A DNA stretch of 64,000 nt, from NCBI GenBank assembly GCA_965216425.1, contig CBDCFV010000006.1, positions 310,001 to 374,000 of the forward strand, written 5' to 3'. Numbering within the stretch: the first letter of the stretch is position 1; each line of letters opens with the position of its first letter. The notes below the pieces were generated by a model. The model was given only the letters and a program-made list of their open reading frames with translations, was not told the DNA's origin and searched no databases. The translations under genes and the position numbers were made by a program. This document shows, in pieces, positions 27,925 through 36,765 of the stretch. Origin of the DNA: CBDCFV01 sp965216425. Lineage in GTDB: Bacteria > Chloroflexota > Dehalococcoidia > Lucifugimonadales > UBA3495.

Positions 27925-29079
27925 CTAAACCAAAGCCAAGGTGGGATGTGCATTTGCCTGAGGCGAGGAATCGTGCTGGGAATTCGGCAGGAGTGCTTCG
28001 GCCCTTGACTGCAGTACTGTCCGGCAGCGGCGCCTCACCTCGTCTCTCCGGCTGGCCAGCCCGTCCAGGAAGTTGCCGACCCTTTCCTGCACCGCCTCCT
28101 TGCTTCCCAGGCAGAGATTGCCAGTGGCCTCCTCTCTCGCCCAGCCCCAGACCGCCTCATCGGCGTTGAAGTCCGGGCTGTACCCCGGCAAGTTCACCAA
28201 CCGCAGGTCAAGTCCGGGCGTCCGCAGATATTCCCGCACCGCCTCACCACGATGGGCCGGCGCATTGTCCCAGATGACTTGCAGCGGCCCTGGATGTTTT
28301 TCCCCCAGTTGTTCCAGGAAGGCCGCCGAGTTCCCGGAGTTGCTGTTGCCCTCCAGTTCCATCCACTCCACTTCTCCCGTCTCCAGGCACACGGCTGAAT
28401 AGTAGCTGGCCTTCTCGCCATACCGTGGGCTGGTCGAGTCCACCAAAGCAGGCTGACCCTTCAGCACCCACTTGCCCCGCAGTTCCGCTTCTGCCCGGAA
28501 GTGGGCCTCGTCGGCAAAGAATATCCTGGCTTCGGTCCGTTGGGCCACCTCTCTCAGGATGGCGTACTCCGCCACGAAAGCCTCCCGCTTGGCTTCATCA
28601 GCCTTGAGCAGACGTTTCTTGGGCCGCTTGAAGGCAAACCCCCAGCCGGTGCAGCCAGTTCACACAACTGCTTCGGCTCAACCCAATGCTGAACCGGTCC
28701 CCGGCAAACCGCCGCACTGCCTTCCAATACCAGTTGGCCAGATCGATGCCCGAAGCGCCGGGCGGTTCCTGCACCGCTGCCTTCAACTCCTCTTGCCGCG
28801 CTTGGTCAAGGGCGGGGGGGAACCACCGGTCTGCTCGAATATCAGGGCTGCAGGCCCTCCGTCGCCGAAGGCCGACGCCCAACGGCCAATAGTGTGGGGA
28901 TCCCTTTCCAGCGCCTCCGCCGTGGCCGCCGCCGTCAAACCCTGGGACAGAAGCAAGATGGCGTACCACCGCTCCCGCTCCCGGGGTGTGGGAGCCAGGA
29001 TCATCCGCCGCCGCAAGTCCTTGACTCCCATCCGCCATTGTTCCAGAGAGCGGTCTATCTCCCTCACGCCCATCATCAA
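27925..29079 (-). pseudogene. IS630-family transposase (second subfamily), frameshifted
   Basis: The N-terminal HTH part reads MILAPTPRERERWYAILLLS and LERDPHTIGRWASAFGDGG. It shifts at a G7 run near 28811, and again near 28590-28640. The DDE part then has IFFADEAHF, VIWDNAPAHRG and FNADEAVWGWAREE, all three acids present. It differs clearly from copies a-c. Two frameshifts make it inactive unless slippage on the G run is productive. Confidence 0.78.
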
Positions 29080-29163
29080 CCCCTCCCAACTCCCAACAAC
29101 AGCTACCTCGGTTCCCTCACAAATTCACCCCATGCGTCTGCGCATTTCACCTTGGCTTTGGTT
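27928..29163 (-). mobile_element. IS630-family element with AACCAAAGCC termini
   Basis: A 1,236-bp element bounded by AACCAAAGCCAAGGTG at the left and its inverse at the right, each outer edge flanked by TA (27926-27927 and 29164-29165). Related solo ends occur at 5817 and 7100, and a non-autonomous derivative lies at 58886-59029. Confidence 0.85.
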
Positions 29164-29264
29164 TAGGTCATACTGGAATAGCGAGAGGCCGGATCCTTCA
29201 ATACCTTGAACCCCGGGTGCCCGTATCCACGTCGTCATTGATGATGAGTGGCAGCCCAGGGAAT

Positions 29265-30020
29265 TTAGACTTGCTCCAATAAGAAGTGCTGTCTTTCAAC
29301 CCACTGGCTGCGTCGCAAGATTTCGAGGCGCTCTTCAACCCTCTTTCTCTGATTCTCTGTTCGGGCCGCGATGAAGTACCCTCTCTTCGGTCCCGAATGC
29401 CATGTGCACACCCAGAGATGTTGAACTGCCAGCGGGGCGCCTCTCAGCAGCCGGGCATTCTCCGCAACCCAGTCAGCATGCTGTGCGTGCTGATATATAA
29501 CGACGATCTTTTCTCTTATCGGTTCCAACAGCTCTTCTAGTTCCCAGGGGTGAACGTACTGGAGTCTTGTCTGCCCGGTCCAGTTAATCCCAATATCGGG
29601 ATTGAGGAAGATGACGTCGGATTCCGCGGTTTTGGCCATGGCATCACCGAACCATTGCCTCCTGGATGCTACGGTGGCCGGCCTGGGGATTAGCCTTCTA
29701 TAGTGTTGAGTTCGGGGAGGAAAGATACCCCTGTCGATGATGTCTTCAATCCGCCGTCGGTCGTTCCTTTCCATGCTCCCGCCGACCAGTCTCTGGAGCT
29801 CTGAGTAGAGATGCGGGTCGCACTCCCGATAAGTCTGGTCGTTGTAATTGGAAGGGTTGAGGTATTTTATCTCGTTGCCGTACTGGTCCTCGGTCTCGTT
29901 CCGGTACCAGATGATCCCCAACCTCATGTCGGGCACGGGCTCTGGTGGCGTTCCGCATAGAACCCTTAACAGTCCGTTATTGGCGAAGTCTCCGATGTCC
30001 CCTACGTAGCGGTCTTGCAT
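29265..30020 (-). CDS. Conserved hypothetical protein (MQDRYVGDIGDF family)
   Basis: A 251-residue protein beginning MQDRYVGDIGDFANNGLLR, a recognisable start shared by a family of hypothetical proteins often found in accessory regions near defence genes. Other conserved-looking stretches are LGIIWYRNE, SDVIFLNPDIG and HPWELEELLEPIREKIVVIYQH. The alternating hydrophobic strands with a DxVFLNPD motif suggest a Rossmann-type or nuclease-like alpha/beta fold, but no activity is known to me. No membrane segment. Confidence 0.65.
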   Translation of the reverse strand: MQDRYVGDIGDFANNGLLRVLCGTPPEPVPDMRLGIIWYRNETEDQYGNEIKYLNPSNYNDQTYRECDPHLYSELQRLVGGSMERNDRRRIEDIIDRGIFPPRTQHYRRLIPRPATVASRRQWFGDAMAKTAESDVIFLNPDIGINWTGQTRLQYVHPWELEELLEPIREKIVVIYQHAQHADWVAENARLLRGAPLAVQHLWVCTWHSGPKRGYFIAARTENQRKRVEERLEILRRSQWVERQHFLLEQV

Positions 30021-30104
30021 GGAATGTCCCTTTCCCTTGTTGACTGGCCTATGAAGTTGGTCGTCCTAGCGATTGTGTCCAACGAACCATCGATTGATCT
30101 AACA

Positions 30105-30572
30105 CTATAGTGGCACATCACATCCAACTGGGAGACGTGGCACCAGAAAAATAACTTCCAACCATGATCTGTACCGACGGGTGCGAGCTACAGCCAACTC
30201 TGTCGCATAGCTGGAAGCACCGAGCCAGTGGATGTGCGGCTGTAGTATTAGCTCGAATATCTCTGTAAACCGTAGCACGATGTCCTTAATCTCCAACGAT
30301 GGCGACTGTAGACGATGAAGGTCCTTCCAGTCTTCGGGCATCCCGAAATAGTGGATGAATTGACCGCTTTGGTAAAATCGCCATAATTCCAGGATAGGCT
30401 CCTTACTTATTTCCTGGCCGATCCAGTCGGGACCATTATCGGGCTTTCGCCATCCGTCTATGTGAGGGAAACCCCACCCTTTGTACTCCACTGAGGTTTT
30501 TTCCAGAATGTGAAGAAGCTCGGACCGGTCCGCAATCCGTTTCTCAATGAAGGAGTATGGCCGAATAACCAC
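30105..30572 (-). CDS. Hypothetical protein, possibly 3'-truncated
   Basis: A 155-residue protein with IRPYSFIEKRIADRSELLHIL, YKGWGFPHI, and FYQSGQFIHYFGM. The aromatic-rich pattern is typical of uncharacterised proteins in defence or toxin neighbourhoods; I do not know a function. The C-terminus (RLPVGCDVPL) reads like a run-out into non-coding DNA. It is upstream of the gene at 29265 on the same strand with an 84-bp gap. Confidence 0.5.
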   Translation of the reverse strand: MVIRPYSFIEKRIADRSELLHILEKTSVEYKGWGFPHIDGWRKPDNGPDWIGQEISKEPILELWRFYQSGQFIHYFGMPEDWKDLHRLQSPSLEIKDIVLRFTEIFELILQPHIHWLGASSYATELAVARTRRYRSWLEVIFLVPRLPVGCDVPL

Positions 30573-30708
30573 TCTCCAGTAGCCGCGGGAGCGGGGGAAT
30601 GCGAGTTGTTATCTGTGCCGCATGCCGGGAGGCGCAGCTCGCTGTCCAGCGAGTAGACCCTTCCGCGAGTGGCATGGACTTCTGTAGGCGTCGGCAACGG
30701 CGCTTGGG

Positions 30709-30978
30709 TTGATGATGACTGAGCTGGAAGAAAAGGTCTTGAAATTCTACCTCGGGCGCGTCGGCGTGATCGTCGCGGACGGTGACTTTGAGGCCTGGTA
30801 TCGGCAGCGTCGAGATGACGCTGCCGCCGAAGCGCTCTACAAGGACACGTTGGACCGAGCGCAAGCCTTTGCTGCGGGATACCGGCAAGCATGTGTGGAC
30901 TTCCGGCTGCAGGTGCCGAACGAGCTGGAGATTCCAGAACCAGCATCTCGTGGCTCTCTTCCCCCGAGGGTCCGGTGA
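30709..30978 (+). CDS. Small hypothetical protein
   Basis: An 89-residue frame starting MMMTELEEKVLKFYLGRVG, helical and charged, with VADGDFEAWYRQRRDDAAA. No family recognised and no clear ribosome site. The last 15 residues are proline/serine/arginine-rich and may be run-out. Longer open frames on the opposite strand look like shadows. Confidence 0.3.
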   Translation: MMMTELEEKVLKFYLGRVGVIVADGDFEAWYRQRRDDAAAEALYKDTLDRAQAFAAGYRQACVDFRLQVPNELEIPEPASRGSLPPRVR

Positions 30979-31059
30979 GGCGTCGCTTTTTATGCCATGC
31001 CAGGGCTGTTCTGTTGACAGTGGCTCTTTGAACCCAGGTTGAAACTGAGGCGTTGTCGG

Positions 31060-31086
31060 TGGCAGAGTTTGCCCCAAAGTCGGCCA
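31060..31086. repeat. dif-like recombination site, copy 1 (left of DUF2806)
   Basis: 27 bp: TGGCAGAGTTTG, four central bases, then AAAGTCGGCCA, an imperfect palindrome with the 11-6-11-type geometry of tyrosine-recombinase core sites. It matches the copy at 32138 at most positions and lies just 5' of the DUF2806 gene. Confidence 0.5.
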
Positions 31087-31149
31087 TTGATAAAATAGCT
31101 CGCGGTGAAATATCACATCGGAATACGTAGAACTGACAGAGGGCTTTGT

Positions 31150-32061
31150 ATGGAAAAAGCATTGGAAGTAGGCGATAAAGCTCTCGGAATATTGGCCAAG
31201 TTGCTGGGCCCGTGGTTTACACGGAGGCAAGTAGATGCCAACACACGTGCGGCTTTACAGGAAGTTTTGACGGACCAAGTAGCAACCCACATGGAGGCGT
31301 ATCCCAACGACCCCGTCATGATGGAGGCGCTCATGTCCTGCCACGGTAGGTTCGGCTTCAAAAATATCGCGCGGATAGTGCAATTGGCGGTCCCGCAACT
31401 CGACGAGAGTGCTAGGCTAGGGCTTATTTCAGAGGACTGGGGCGCAAATTTCAGGGACAAGGCAAATACCTGTTCCGACCCTGAAATGGCCGAGTTATGG
31501 GCACAACTGCTGGCAGCCGAAGTGAACAATCCTGGGTCGTACTCCCGGAAAACTGTGAACGTTATGGCAGATCTGGAGCCCAGTGACGCGCGTTTGTTCA
31601 AGGCTCTCTGTGATTTCCGGATAATACCAACGAAGTTCGGAATTAGGACCTCCTGCCAGGGGGAGGAGGAAATATACTTCACGCCGAATTCGCTATCCTC
31701 AAAGTTGGTCGTGCTGGACGAAAGGCACTCGGTGTATAGGTCTAAAGGGATTGACTTCGGTTCTCTTGCGCGGCTGGAGTGGCTGGGTCTGATAAGGTAC
31801 TTGGCTTCCGGCTATGGAGAAGAACGCAGAGGCAAAATATTCTCGGGCTACGTTCATGGGAATGGTCAATTGTTTCTTTCCTACGACGGAGTATTGCCTC
31901 TCGGCAGGGCTGAGTTCGTGCCTGCCGGGACACAACTGGCGGCGCTTTGCACGCCAATGGACACTCCGGAAGGATTTGCGGACTACATTGCCGATTTCTG
32001 GCGAGGCAAGGGTGTGCAGATTGTTCATAGTCTGCGGGAGTTGGCCGAAGTGAGATCGTAA
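31150..32061 (+). CDS. DUF2806-family protein
   Basis: A 303-residue protein from ATG 31150, chosen because AGAGGG precedes it. It has KALGILAKLLGPWFTRRQVDAN near the start, the conserved core CSDPEMAELWAQLLAAEVNNPGSYSRKTVNVMADL (a motif typical of DUF2806), and a C-terminal beta-rich part. The family is sporadic in accessory genome regions and has no established biochemical role. The gene is bracketed by dif-like repeats and followed by an integrase, which suggests it travels as a cassette. Confidence 0.8.
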   Translation: MEKALEVGDKALGILAKLLGPWFTRRQVDANTRAALQEVLTDQVATHMEAYPNDPVMMEALMSCHGRFGFKNIARIVQLAVPQLDESARLGLISEDWGANFRDKANTCSDPEMAELWAQLLAAEVNNPGSYSRKTVNVMADLEPSDARLFKALCDFRIIPTKFGIRTSCQGEEEIYFTPNSLSSKLVVLDERHSVYRSKGIDFGSLARLEWLGLIRYLASGYGEERRGKIFSGYVHGNGQLFLSYDGVLPLGRAEFVPAGTQLAALCTPMDTPEGFADYIADFWRGKGVQIVHSLRELAEVRS

Positions 32062-32137
32062 CTTTTTGGGTCTGCTGCCTTCGGCCGTTATACGCTGTAG
32101 GAAAACCTCGGGCTCCTATTACCATCGCTCCTTATTT

Positions 32138-32164
32138 TGGCAGAGTTTGGTTCAAAGTCTGCCA
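32138..32164. repeat. dif-like recombination site, copy 2 (right of DUF2806)
   Basis: TGGCAGAGTTTG, four central bases, AAAGTCTGCCA. It has a nearly perfect dyad (TGGCAGA / TCTGCCA) and is the clearest of the three copies. Confidence 0.5.
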
Positions 32165-32223
32165 CTTTCGGCTCTTCGACGGCCGCGGTTGTTCGGCGCA
32201 AAATAGTGACGCTGGGTGCCTTT

Positions 32224-32253
32224 TGGCAGAGTTCGTCTAGGTGTATTCTGCCA
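32224..32253. repeat. dif-like site, copy 3, at the integrase start
   Basis: TGGCAGAGTT and TTCTGCCA frame a longer centre (30 bp in total), ending 2 bp before the integrase ATG at 32256. It might also serve as an autoregulatory site. Confidence 0.4.
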
Positions 32254-32255
32254 CC

Positions 32256-32808
32256 ATGGAAGTCCCCCATTACTGGAGGTCAGAGCAGGTCCAGCGTCTG
32301 CTGGACTCGCTGGCGTCTCATCACCGGTACCAGGCCCGCACCGCGGCGCTCATCATGTGGCGCACTGGCCTGCGGGTCTCCGAGGTCCTCGAGCTGGAAT
32401 GGCGGGGTCTGGATTATTTGGGGGATCCGGCTACTCTGCTCGTCCGGCGTTCGAAGACGCGGAAGGCCCGGACGGTGCGGTTGCACCCCGAGCTGGTGCG
32501 CCTGTTTACGAATTGGCCGGCCAACCGGTCGCCGCGGGACAAGGTGGTGACTCTATCGATGCGGACCGCTTTGCGGCACATCGGCGACGGGATCGAGTGG
32601 GCGGGTCCCGACGAGGAATCGCCAGGGACTGGGAGGCGGCGGGCTGGTGCTCATTCCCTGCGCCATAGTGCTGCTAGGCACTGGCTCATGGTGGGGAAGG
32701 TTCCGCTCAACGTCGTCAGCGCGTGGCTGGGCCATGCGTCTGTCCAGGTCGCTCCGGATCTACCTTCCCATCGTGGGCAGCGATTACAGCTTGGACGCGG
32801 TCCCGTAG
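32256..32808 (+). pseudogene. Tyrosine recombinase (XerC-like catalytic domain), C-terminal frameshift
   Basis: A short integrase comprising mainly the catalytic domain: RTGLRVSEVLELEW (first Arg), HSLRHSAARHWLM (HxxR), NVVSAWLGHAS. The nucleophile tyrosine, in LRIYLPIVGSDYSLDAVP, is found only in another frame that ends at TAG 32806-32808. A one-base change between HASVQ and LRIY would repair it. As read, the protein lacks Tyr and is inactive. It adjoins the dif-like sites. Confidence 0.75.
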
Positions 32809-32834
32809 CGCTTCCCTCGAGTCCGTCTTTTCAT

Positions 32835-32860
32835 GGGCGCCGTTACCGGCGCCATTTTTA
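32835..32860 (+). terminator. Rho-independent terminator after the integrase
   Basis: GGCGCC, a six-base loop and GGCGCC, followed by ATTTTTA. It is placed about 30 bp after the repaired integrase stop, so it fits plus-strand transcription. Confidence 0.6.
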
Positions 32861-33079
32861 TGTCCGGCTTACCACCTCGTCACAGGGCAAGTTCCCCAAT
32901 ACAACTGCCTGGTGCGGTGCATTCGTGATTCTGGTGCGTGGCACCATGAAGTGGGAATGAAGGTGTAGCGGTCTCCTTTTCGGCGCGGACAAAAATGCCA
33001 GAAGGTCGCGCGGGGCGTTCCGCCCAAACCGCAAACTTGGTAGATGACACCAATGTTCTGCTGTTGAGGTGGTCGAGTT

Positions 33080-33467
33080 ATGGCGAGAGGTACTGTGCGC
33101 ACGAGGTCCAAAGGCTCGTGGGATCTCCGGTGGGATGAGCCCAGGGGTAAGGATGGGAAGCGTAAACAAAAAACCAGGTTTTTCGGGGGACCAAGAAGGG
33201 GGCGCAGGCCGAGCTGATTCGGATAGAGGCTGAGCTGAGCAAGACTGATGCTGAGCGATTTTCCGAGACGCCGTTAGCGGAGTGTTGCAAGCTCTTCCTG
33301 AAAGAGCGCACTGGGAAAGACCTTCGGTCTGGCACCAGTCGTGGGTATCAGATGCTTTTCAGGAAATATCTACTTCCTGAATGCGGAGACATGCCAGTAT
33401 CGCAGGTTGATAGAAGTCATCTGCAGAGGGTCGTCAATACGATGGTGGAATGCGGCCTCGCTCCTAA
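33080..33467 (+). pseudogene. Phage-type tyrosine integrase, N-terminal part
   Basis: Starts MARGTVRTRSKGSWDLRWDE, a typical arm-binding SAM-like start. It shifts frame at TTCGGGGG near 33180, and continues as GTKKGAQAELIRIEAELSK and SRGYQMLFRKYLLPECGDMPVSQVD (core-binding domain). It is cut at the CTAA duplication (33464-33467) by the composite element. The catalytic half resumes at 40128 in the same frame. Confidence 0.75.
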
Positions 33468-33483
33468 TACTACAACGACGGGT

Positions 33484-33669
33484 TTAAGGTGGCGGCTCCA
33501 TCCTGCCTTCGCGGCGGGTGGAGCGGCGTCTCTCGTGGGAACGGCGAGCCCGTTCGTTGCGTAGCTGCGTCTCCTCCAGCCATAGCAGCAACTCCTCCGG
33601 CCCGAACTGCTCCCGGGGTAGCATCTCACGCACCACCCGGCACACCTGCGGTCTCGTGATCCGGGGCAT
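33484..33669 (-). CDS. C-terminal domain of IS701-family transposase in a shifted frame
   Basis: A 61-codon frame overlapping the end of the core part, reading MPRITRPQVCRVVREMLP and EELLLWLEETQLRNERARRSH. This matches the usual C-terminal tail of IS701 transposases. One G fewer in the run at 33673-33679 would fuse it to the core part. Homologous tails occur at 51368 and 38711. Confidence 0.6.
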   Translation of the reverse strand: MPRITRPQVCRVVREMLPREQFGPEELLLWLEETQLRNERARRSHERRRSTRREGRMEPPP

Positions 33670-34858
33670 CTTTTCCCCCCCAATCCTGCTGCAGGCCCAG
33701 CAGGAACGCTCCCCCCAGCAGGCACATGGCTATGTGGTGGTGCCAGCCTGCCCAGCTGCGGGTCTCGTATTCGTCCATCCCAACGTCGCCCTTCTCAGTC
33801 TCAAACTCCGTTTCAATGCGCCACCTGGACCCACCCACGTACGCCAGGGTCTCCAAGGTTGTGTCCTCGGGAGCGTTGGACAGGTAGTAGCGGGGCTCGC
33901 TGCCGTCCAGGTTCCGGCGCCAGACGGCCCATCCCTCCTCGCCGGGCTTGCGCCTCCTGGTGGCCCGCACCCGCTGGGCGCTGAACCGGTAGGTGCGCGG
34001 CCCCTGGCTTCCCTGGGCCACCGTTATCTCCTGCCAGGCCTCATCCGGCAGTTCATCACCGCGCTGCTCCATGGTCCGGCGCTGCCCAGACCGCAGCCTG
34101 GGTTTGCGGGGTCGCCCGAACCCTGGATATTCCGGACTGGTCCAAGCCGGCTCCAAGGGCCAGACCGTAGTGCTGCCCGGAACGTCCAGCACGTACCACA
34201 TCCCCAGAGCCTCCAGTCCCTCCCGGAAGGACGGGGACATCCCGAAGGCGTCGTCTCCCGCAACCCACTGGGCCCTTAGGTAGCCCAGCTCCATGGCCCG
34301 CTCCAGCAGCTCCAGGGCCAACTCCGTCTTCGAGCGGTAGTTCCGCCGGTCCTCCGGCACACCCGCCGCAGCACACCGGTCCTGGTCGGAGGTCCAACTC
34401 TTGGGCAGATACAGCCGCTTGTCTACCAACGCCCGGCCCAGCGGGCTGACGTAGGCCAGGAACATCCCACCCTGGCAGTTGGCCACCTTGCCCAGCCGGC
34501 CGCAGTACTGCCGGGCCACTCCCGCCGACTTCCTGCCCTGCTTGGGGAAGTCGCTCCCATCGAACACCCACACCGCCTCCGGGTGTCCCAGCCTGGGGGC
34601 CAAGTATTCCTGCAACCGCCCTATGACTGTCTCATCGGACCACCGGGCCTCGGTCAGAAAGCGCTGCATCGCCCGGGCCGAGATGCCCACCGATTCCGAG
34701 AGATTCTCGGCGTTGCGCCGCTCCTGGTCCTGCACCAGCAGCGCCTGAAGGTAATTCCCGCTGTGCTCCCGCCACTGCTTGCGGCCGAAGGAGGCCGCAA
34801 AGAAGGCGTGGAATTCCTGAAGGCTGTCGTAGACCCGCTCGAAGCTCTCCGCATCCAT
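33626..34858 (-). CDS. IS701-family transposase (element A), core part
   Basis: A 410-residue DDE transposase from ATG 34858 (MDAESFERVY). It has the N-terminal HTH-like region NLSESVGISARAMQRFL, the first Asp in VWVFDGSDFPKQG, the second in WVAGDDAFG, and the Glu in SRWRIETEFETEKGDVG. It ends DWGGKDAPDHE in this frame, whereas the usual C-terminal domain is in the next frame across a G7 run. It may function as is or need slippage. Confidence 0.85.
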   Translation of the reverse strand: MDAESFERVYDSLQEFHAFFAASFGRKQWREHSGNYLQALLVQDQERRNAENLSESVGISARAMQRFLTEARWSDETVIGRLQEYLAPRLGHPEAVWVFDGSDFPKQGRKSAGVARQYCGRLGKVANCQGGMFLAYVSPLGRALVDKRLYLPKSWTSDQDRCAAAGVPEDRRNYRSKTELALELLERAMELGYLRAQWVAGDDAFGMSPSFREGLEALGMWYVLDVPGSTTVWPLEPAWTSPEYPGFGRPRKPRLRSGQRRTMEQRGDELPDEAWQEITVAQGSQGPRTYRFSAQRVRATRRRKPGEEGWAVWRRNLDGSEPRYYLSNAPEDTTLETLAYVGGSRWRIETEFETEKGDVGMDEYETRSWAGWHHHIAMCLLGGAFLLGLQQDWGGKDAPDHETAGVPGGA

Positions 34859-34953
34859 CACCCAAACCACCCAACATAATCTGTCCAGCCATCCTATCAG
34901 ACAACTCGTCGTTGTAGTACTAGGTACCGGGCGTAGGTACTCTGTGTTTATCA

Positions 34954-35853
34954 AGGGTCTGTTCAGTTGGGCTGTGGAGGAGAAATTCCTCAGGGGTAGC
35001 CCTGTTAATGGTAAGAGCCTGTTGACGATCTTTGGAATACGTTAAGTTGAGACTATTACCAAGGGAGGGGTAAGCATGTCTCATTCCTATCCCAGCGACA
35101 TCAGCCGGGAGCAATTCGCCCGGATTCTGCCGACGCTGGAGTCGGTCCGGCGCCGGACCAAGCCCCGCACCGTGGACCTGTACGACGTTTTCTGCGGGGT
35201 GTTGTACCTCCTGAAAAGCGGCTGCCAGTGGCGCATGCTGCCTGCGGACTTCCCCGATTGGCGCACCTGCTACAAGTATTTTCGGCAATGGAGCGAGCGG
35301 CCCGGCCCGGATGAGGATTCCATTCTGGAGCAGGTCTTAAAAAAAATTGGTTGGCGAGGCCCGGCAAAGCAATGGACGGAAAGAGCGGACCAGCTTCTGT
35401 ATCGTGGACTCCCAGAGCGTGAAGAACACTGACAGCGCCAAGAAGGTGTCCGGAATCAAGCGCCACATCGCGGTGGACACGCAGGGGTTGCCCCACGCGA
35501 TCCACCTAACCACGGCCAACGTGACCGACCGGGCCGGGGCCTTGGCGATGTTTGACCGGCACCGGGATGGCCTCAACCAGGTGCAGAACGTGCTGGTGGA
35601 TGGGGGCTACACCGGGAAGCCCTTTGCTGCTGGGGTGCGAAGCCTGTTGGGAGCCGCGGTGGAAGTGGTGAAACGCAACGAACTGCACACCTTCGTGGTG
35701 CTGCCGAAGAGATGGGTGGTGGAGCGGTCTTTCGCTTGGCTGGAGAAGTGCCGCCGGCTCTGGAAGAACTGCGAACGAAAGCTCAATACCAGCCTGCAAA
35801 TGGTGGTTCTCGCCTTCGCAACGCTAATCCTGAAGAGATTGTAAACAGGTTCT
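34954..35853 (+). mobile_element. IS5-family element (IS427 type)
   Basis: About 0.9 kb with imperfect ends GGGTCTGTTCAGTT and AATTGTAAACAGGTTC-like sequence, carrying a two-frame transposase. Borders are approximate. Confidence 0.65.
35076..35844 (+). CDS. IS5-family transposase made from two overlapping frames
   Basis: Frame 1 (35076-35432) holds the DUF4096-like N-terminus with CGVLYLLKSGCQWRMLPADFP. Frame 2 (from 35347) holds the DDE domain with IVDSQSVKNTD, VLVDGGYTGKPFA and VVERSFAWLEKCRRLWKNCER. They join at an A8 run (35339-35346). IS427-type elements are known to produce the fused protein by frameshifting on such a run, so this could be active. GGGAGGGG precedes the ATG. Confidence 0.82.
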
Positions 35854-36055
35854 AATACTACAGTCGCACTAACACTGACTCGGTGCTTTCGGCCTCAAAT
35901 AAGCTTAGTTTCATTGAGAGCAAAGACGTTGGCCGTAGCTAGACGTTACGATTTTCAAGACCGCCTAACACTCCAAGCGACCATCTGCGGCTTTAGTTTA
36001 GTACCGTTTCAATTTAATTCTATTGGATAGATATGTTTGAGCTTACTGCGAGCGT

Positions 36056-36081
36056 CCCCCGGTCGTGGCCGAGGGCAGGCT
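36056..36081. repeat. 26-bp palindromic insertion element, copy 3
   Basis: Minus-strand AGCCTG, stem CCCTCGG / CCGGGGG. Inserted between the STQ and DAR codons of the IS630 transposase. Identical to copy 2. Confidence 0.78.
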
Positions 36082-36642
36082 CTGGGTGGAGAACCGCCAG
36101 TCTATGATGGCGGCGGCCCCGTTGCGCTCGTGTTCGAGCGCCGCGACCTCCCGTATCAGCAACGCTTCATCGCCGACCCGGCGGTTCAAACACTGTCTGC
36201 TGAAGACGCTGAACTCGATTTCAGCCATGTTCAACCAGCTTCCGTGATTGGGTGTGTGGTGAAGCTCCAGGCGTTTGGCTATGCGGCGCGCCTCGGACGG
36301 TGCAAACGCTTCGTAGAGCGAGCCGGGCTTGTGGGTGTTGAGATTGTCCAGGACCAGCCGGACCACTGTGGCGTCAGGATAGGCCTCGTCCACCAGCCAC
36401 TTCATCTGTTCAGCGAAGTCCACGGCAGTCCGGCGCCCGGTCACCTCGACGTGCCTCCACCCACCCTTCGGTTCACAGAACATGAACAGGTTCCGGGTCC
36501 CGTTTCGCTGGTACTCAGTGTCATAGCGCTCCACCCGTCCGGGGGCGGCCTCAATGGGAGGCCTCACGTCCTCGACCAACTGCTTGGAGGTCTCGTCGAA
36601 ACACACCACCGGACGCTCCCGGTCATACTCTTCGTGATAAAG

Positions 36643-36668
36643 AGCCTGCCCCGTACTGGATACGGGGT
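36643..36668. repeat. 26-bp palindromic insertion element, copy 4 (in frame)
   Basis: Plus-strand AGCCTG, perfect stem CCCCGTA / TACGGGG, loop CTGGA. Net 24 bp, so it adds PVSSTGQA to the protein without breaking the frame. Confidence 0.78.
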
Positions 36669-36739
36669 CCAGTACGTCCTCCATCCGGGCGACGAACTCC
36701 CCGCTCAGCTTGGGGATGCACCATTCCTTTTTCTTCCAC

Positions 36740-36765
36740 AGCCTGCCCCGTTGCAGAACGGGGGC
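36740..36765. repeat. 26-bp palindromic insertion element, copy 5
   Basis: Plus-strand AGCCTG, perfect stem CCCCGTT / AACGGGG, loop GCAG. Splits the LKPW-KKKEW codons (net 23 bp) just after the A7 slippery run. Confidence 0.78.

Larger units (their letters stand above)
33468..34919 (-). mobile_element. IS701-family element A
   Basis: A 1,452-bp element with ends TACTACAACGACG and CGTCGTTGTAGTA, flanked by CTAA on the left and CTAG on the right, consistent with the four-base YTAR targets of this family. Confidence 0.82.

Noticed and set aside
30458..31162. Two overlapping 230-codon minus-strand frames upstream of the DUF2806 gene
   Set aside because: Composition (S, R, P, H-rich) and lack of any motif suggest chance frames; they overlap each other and the promoter region.
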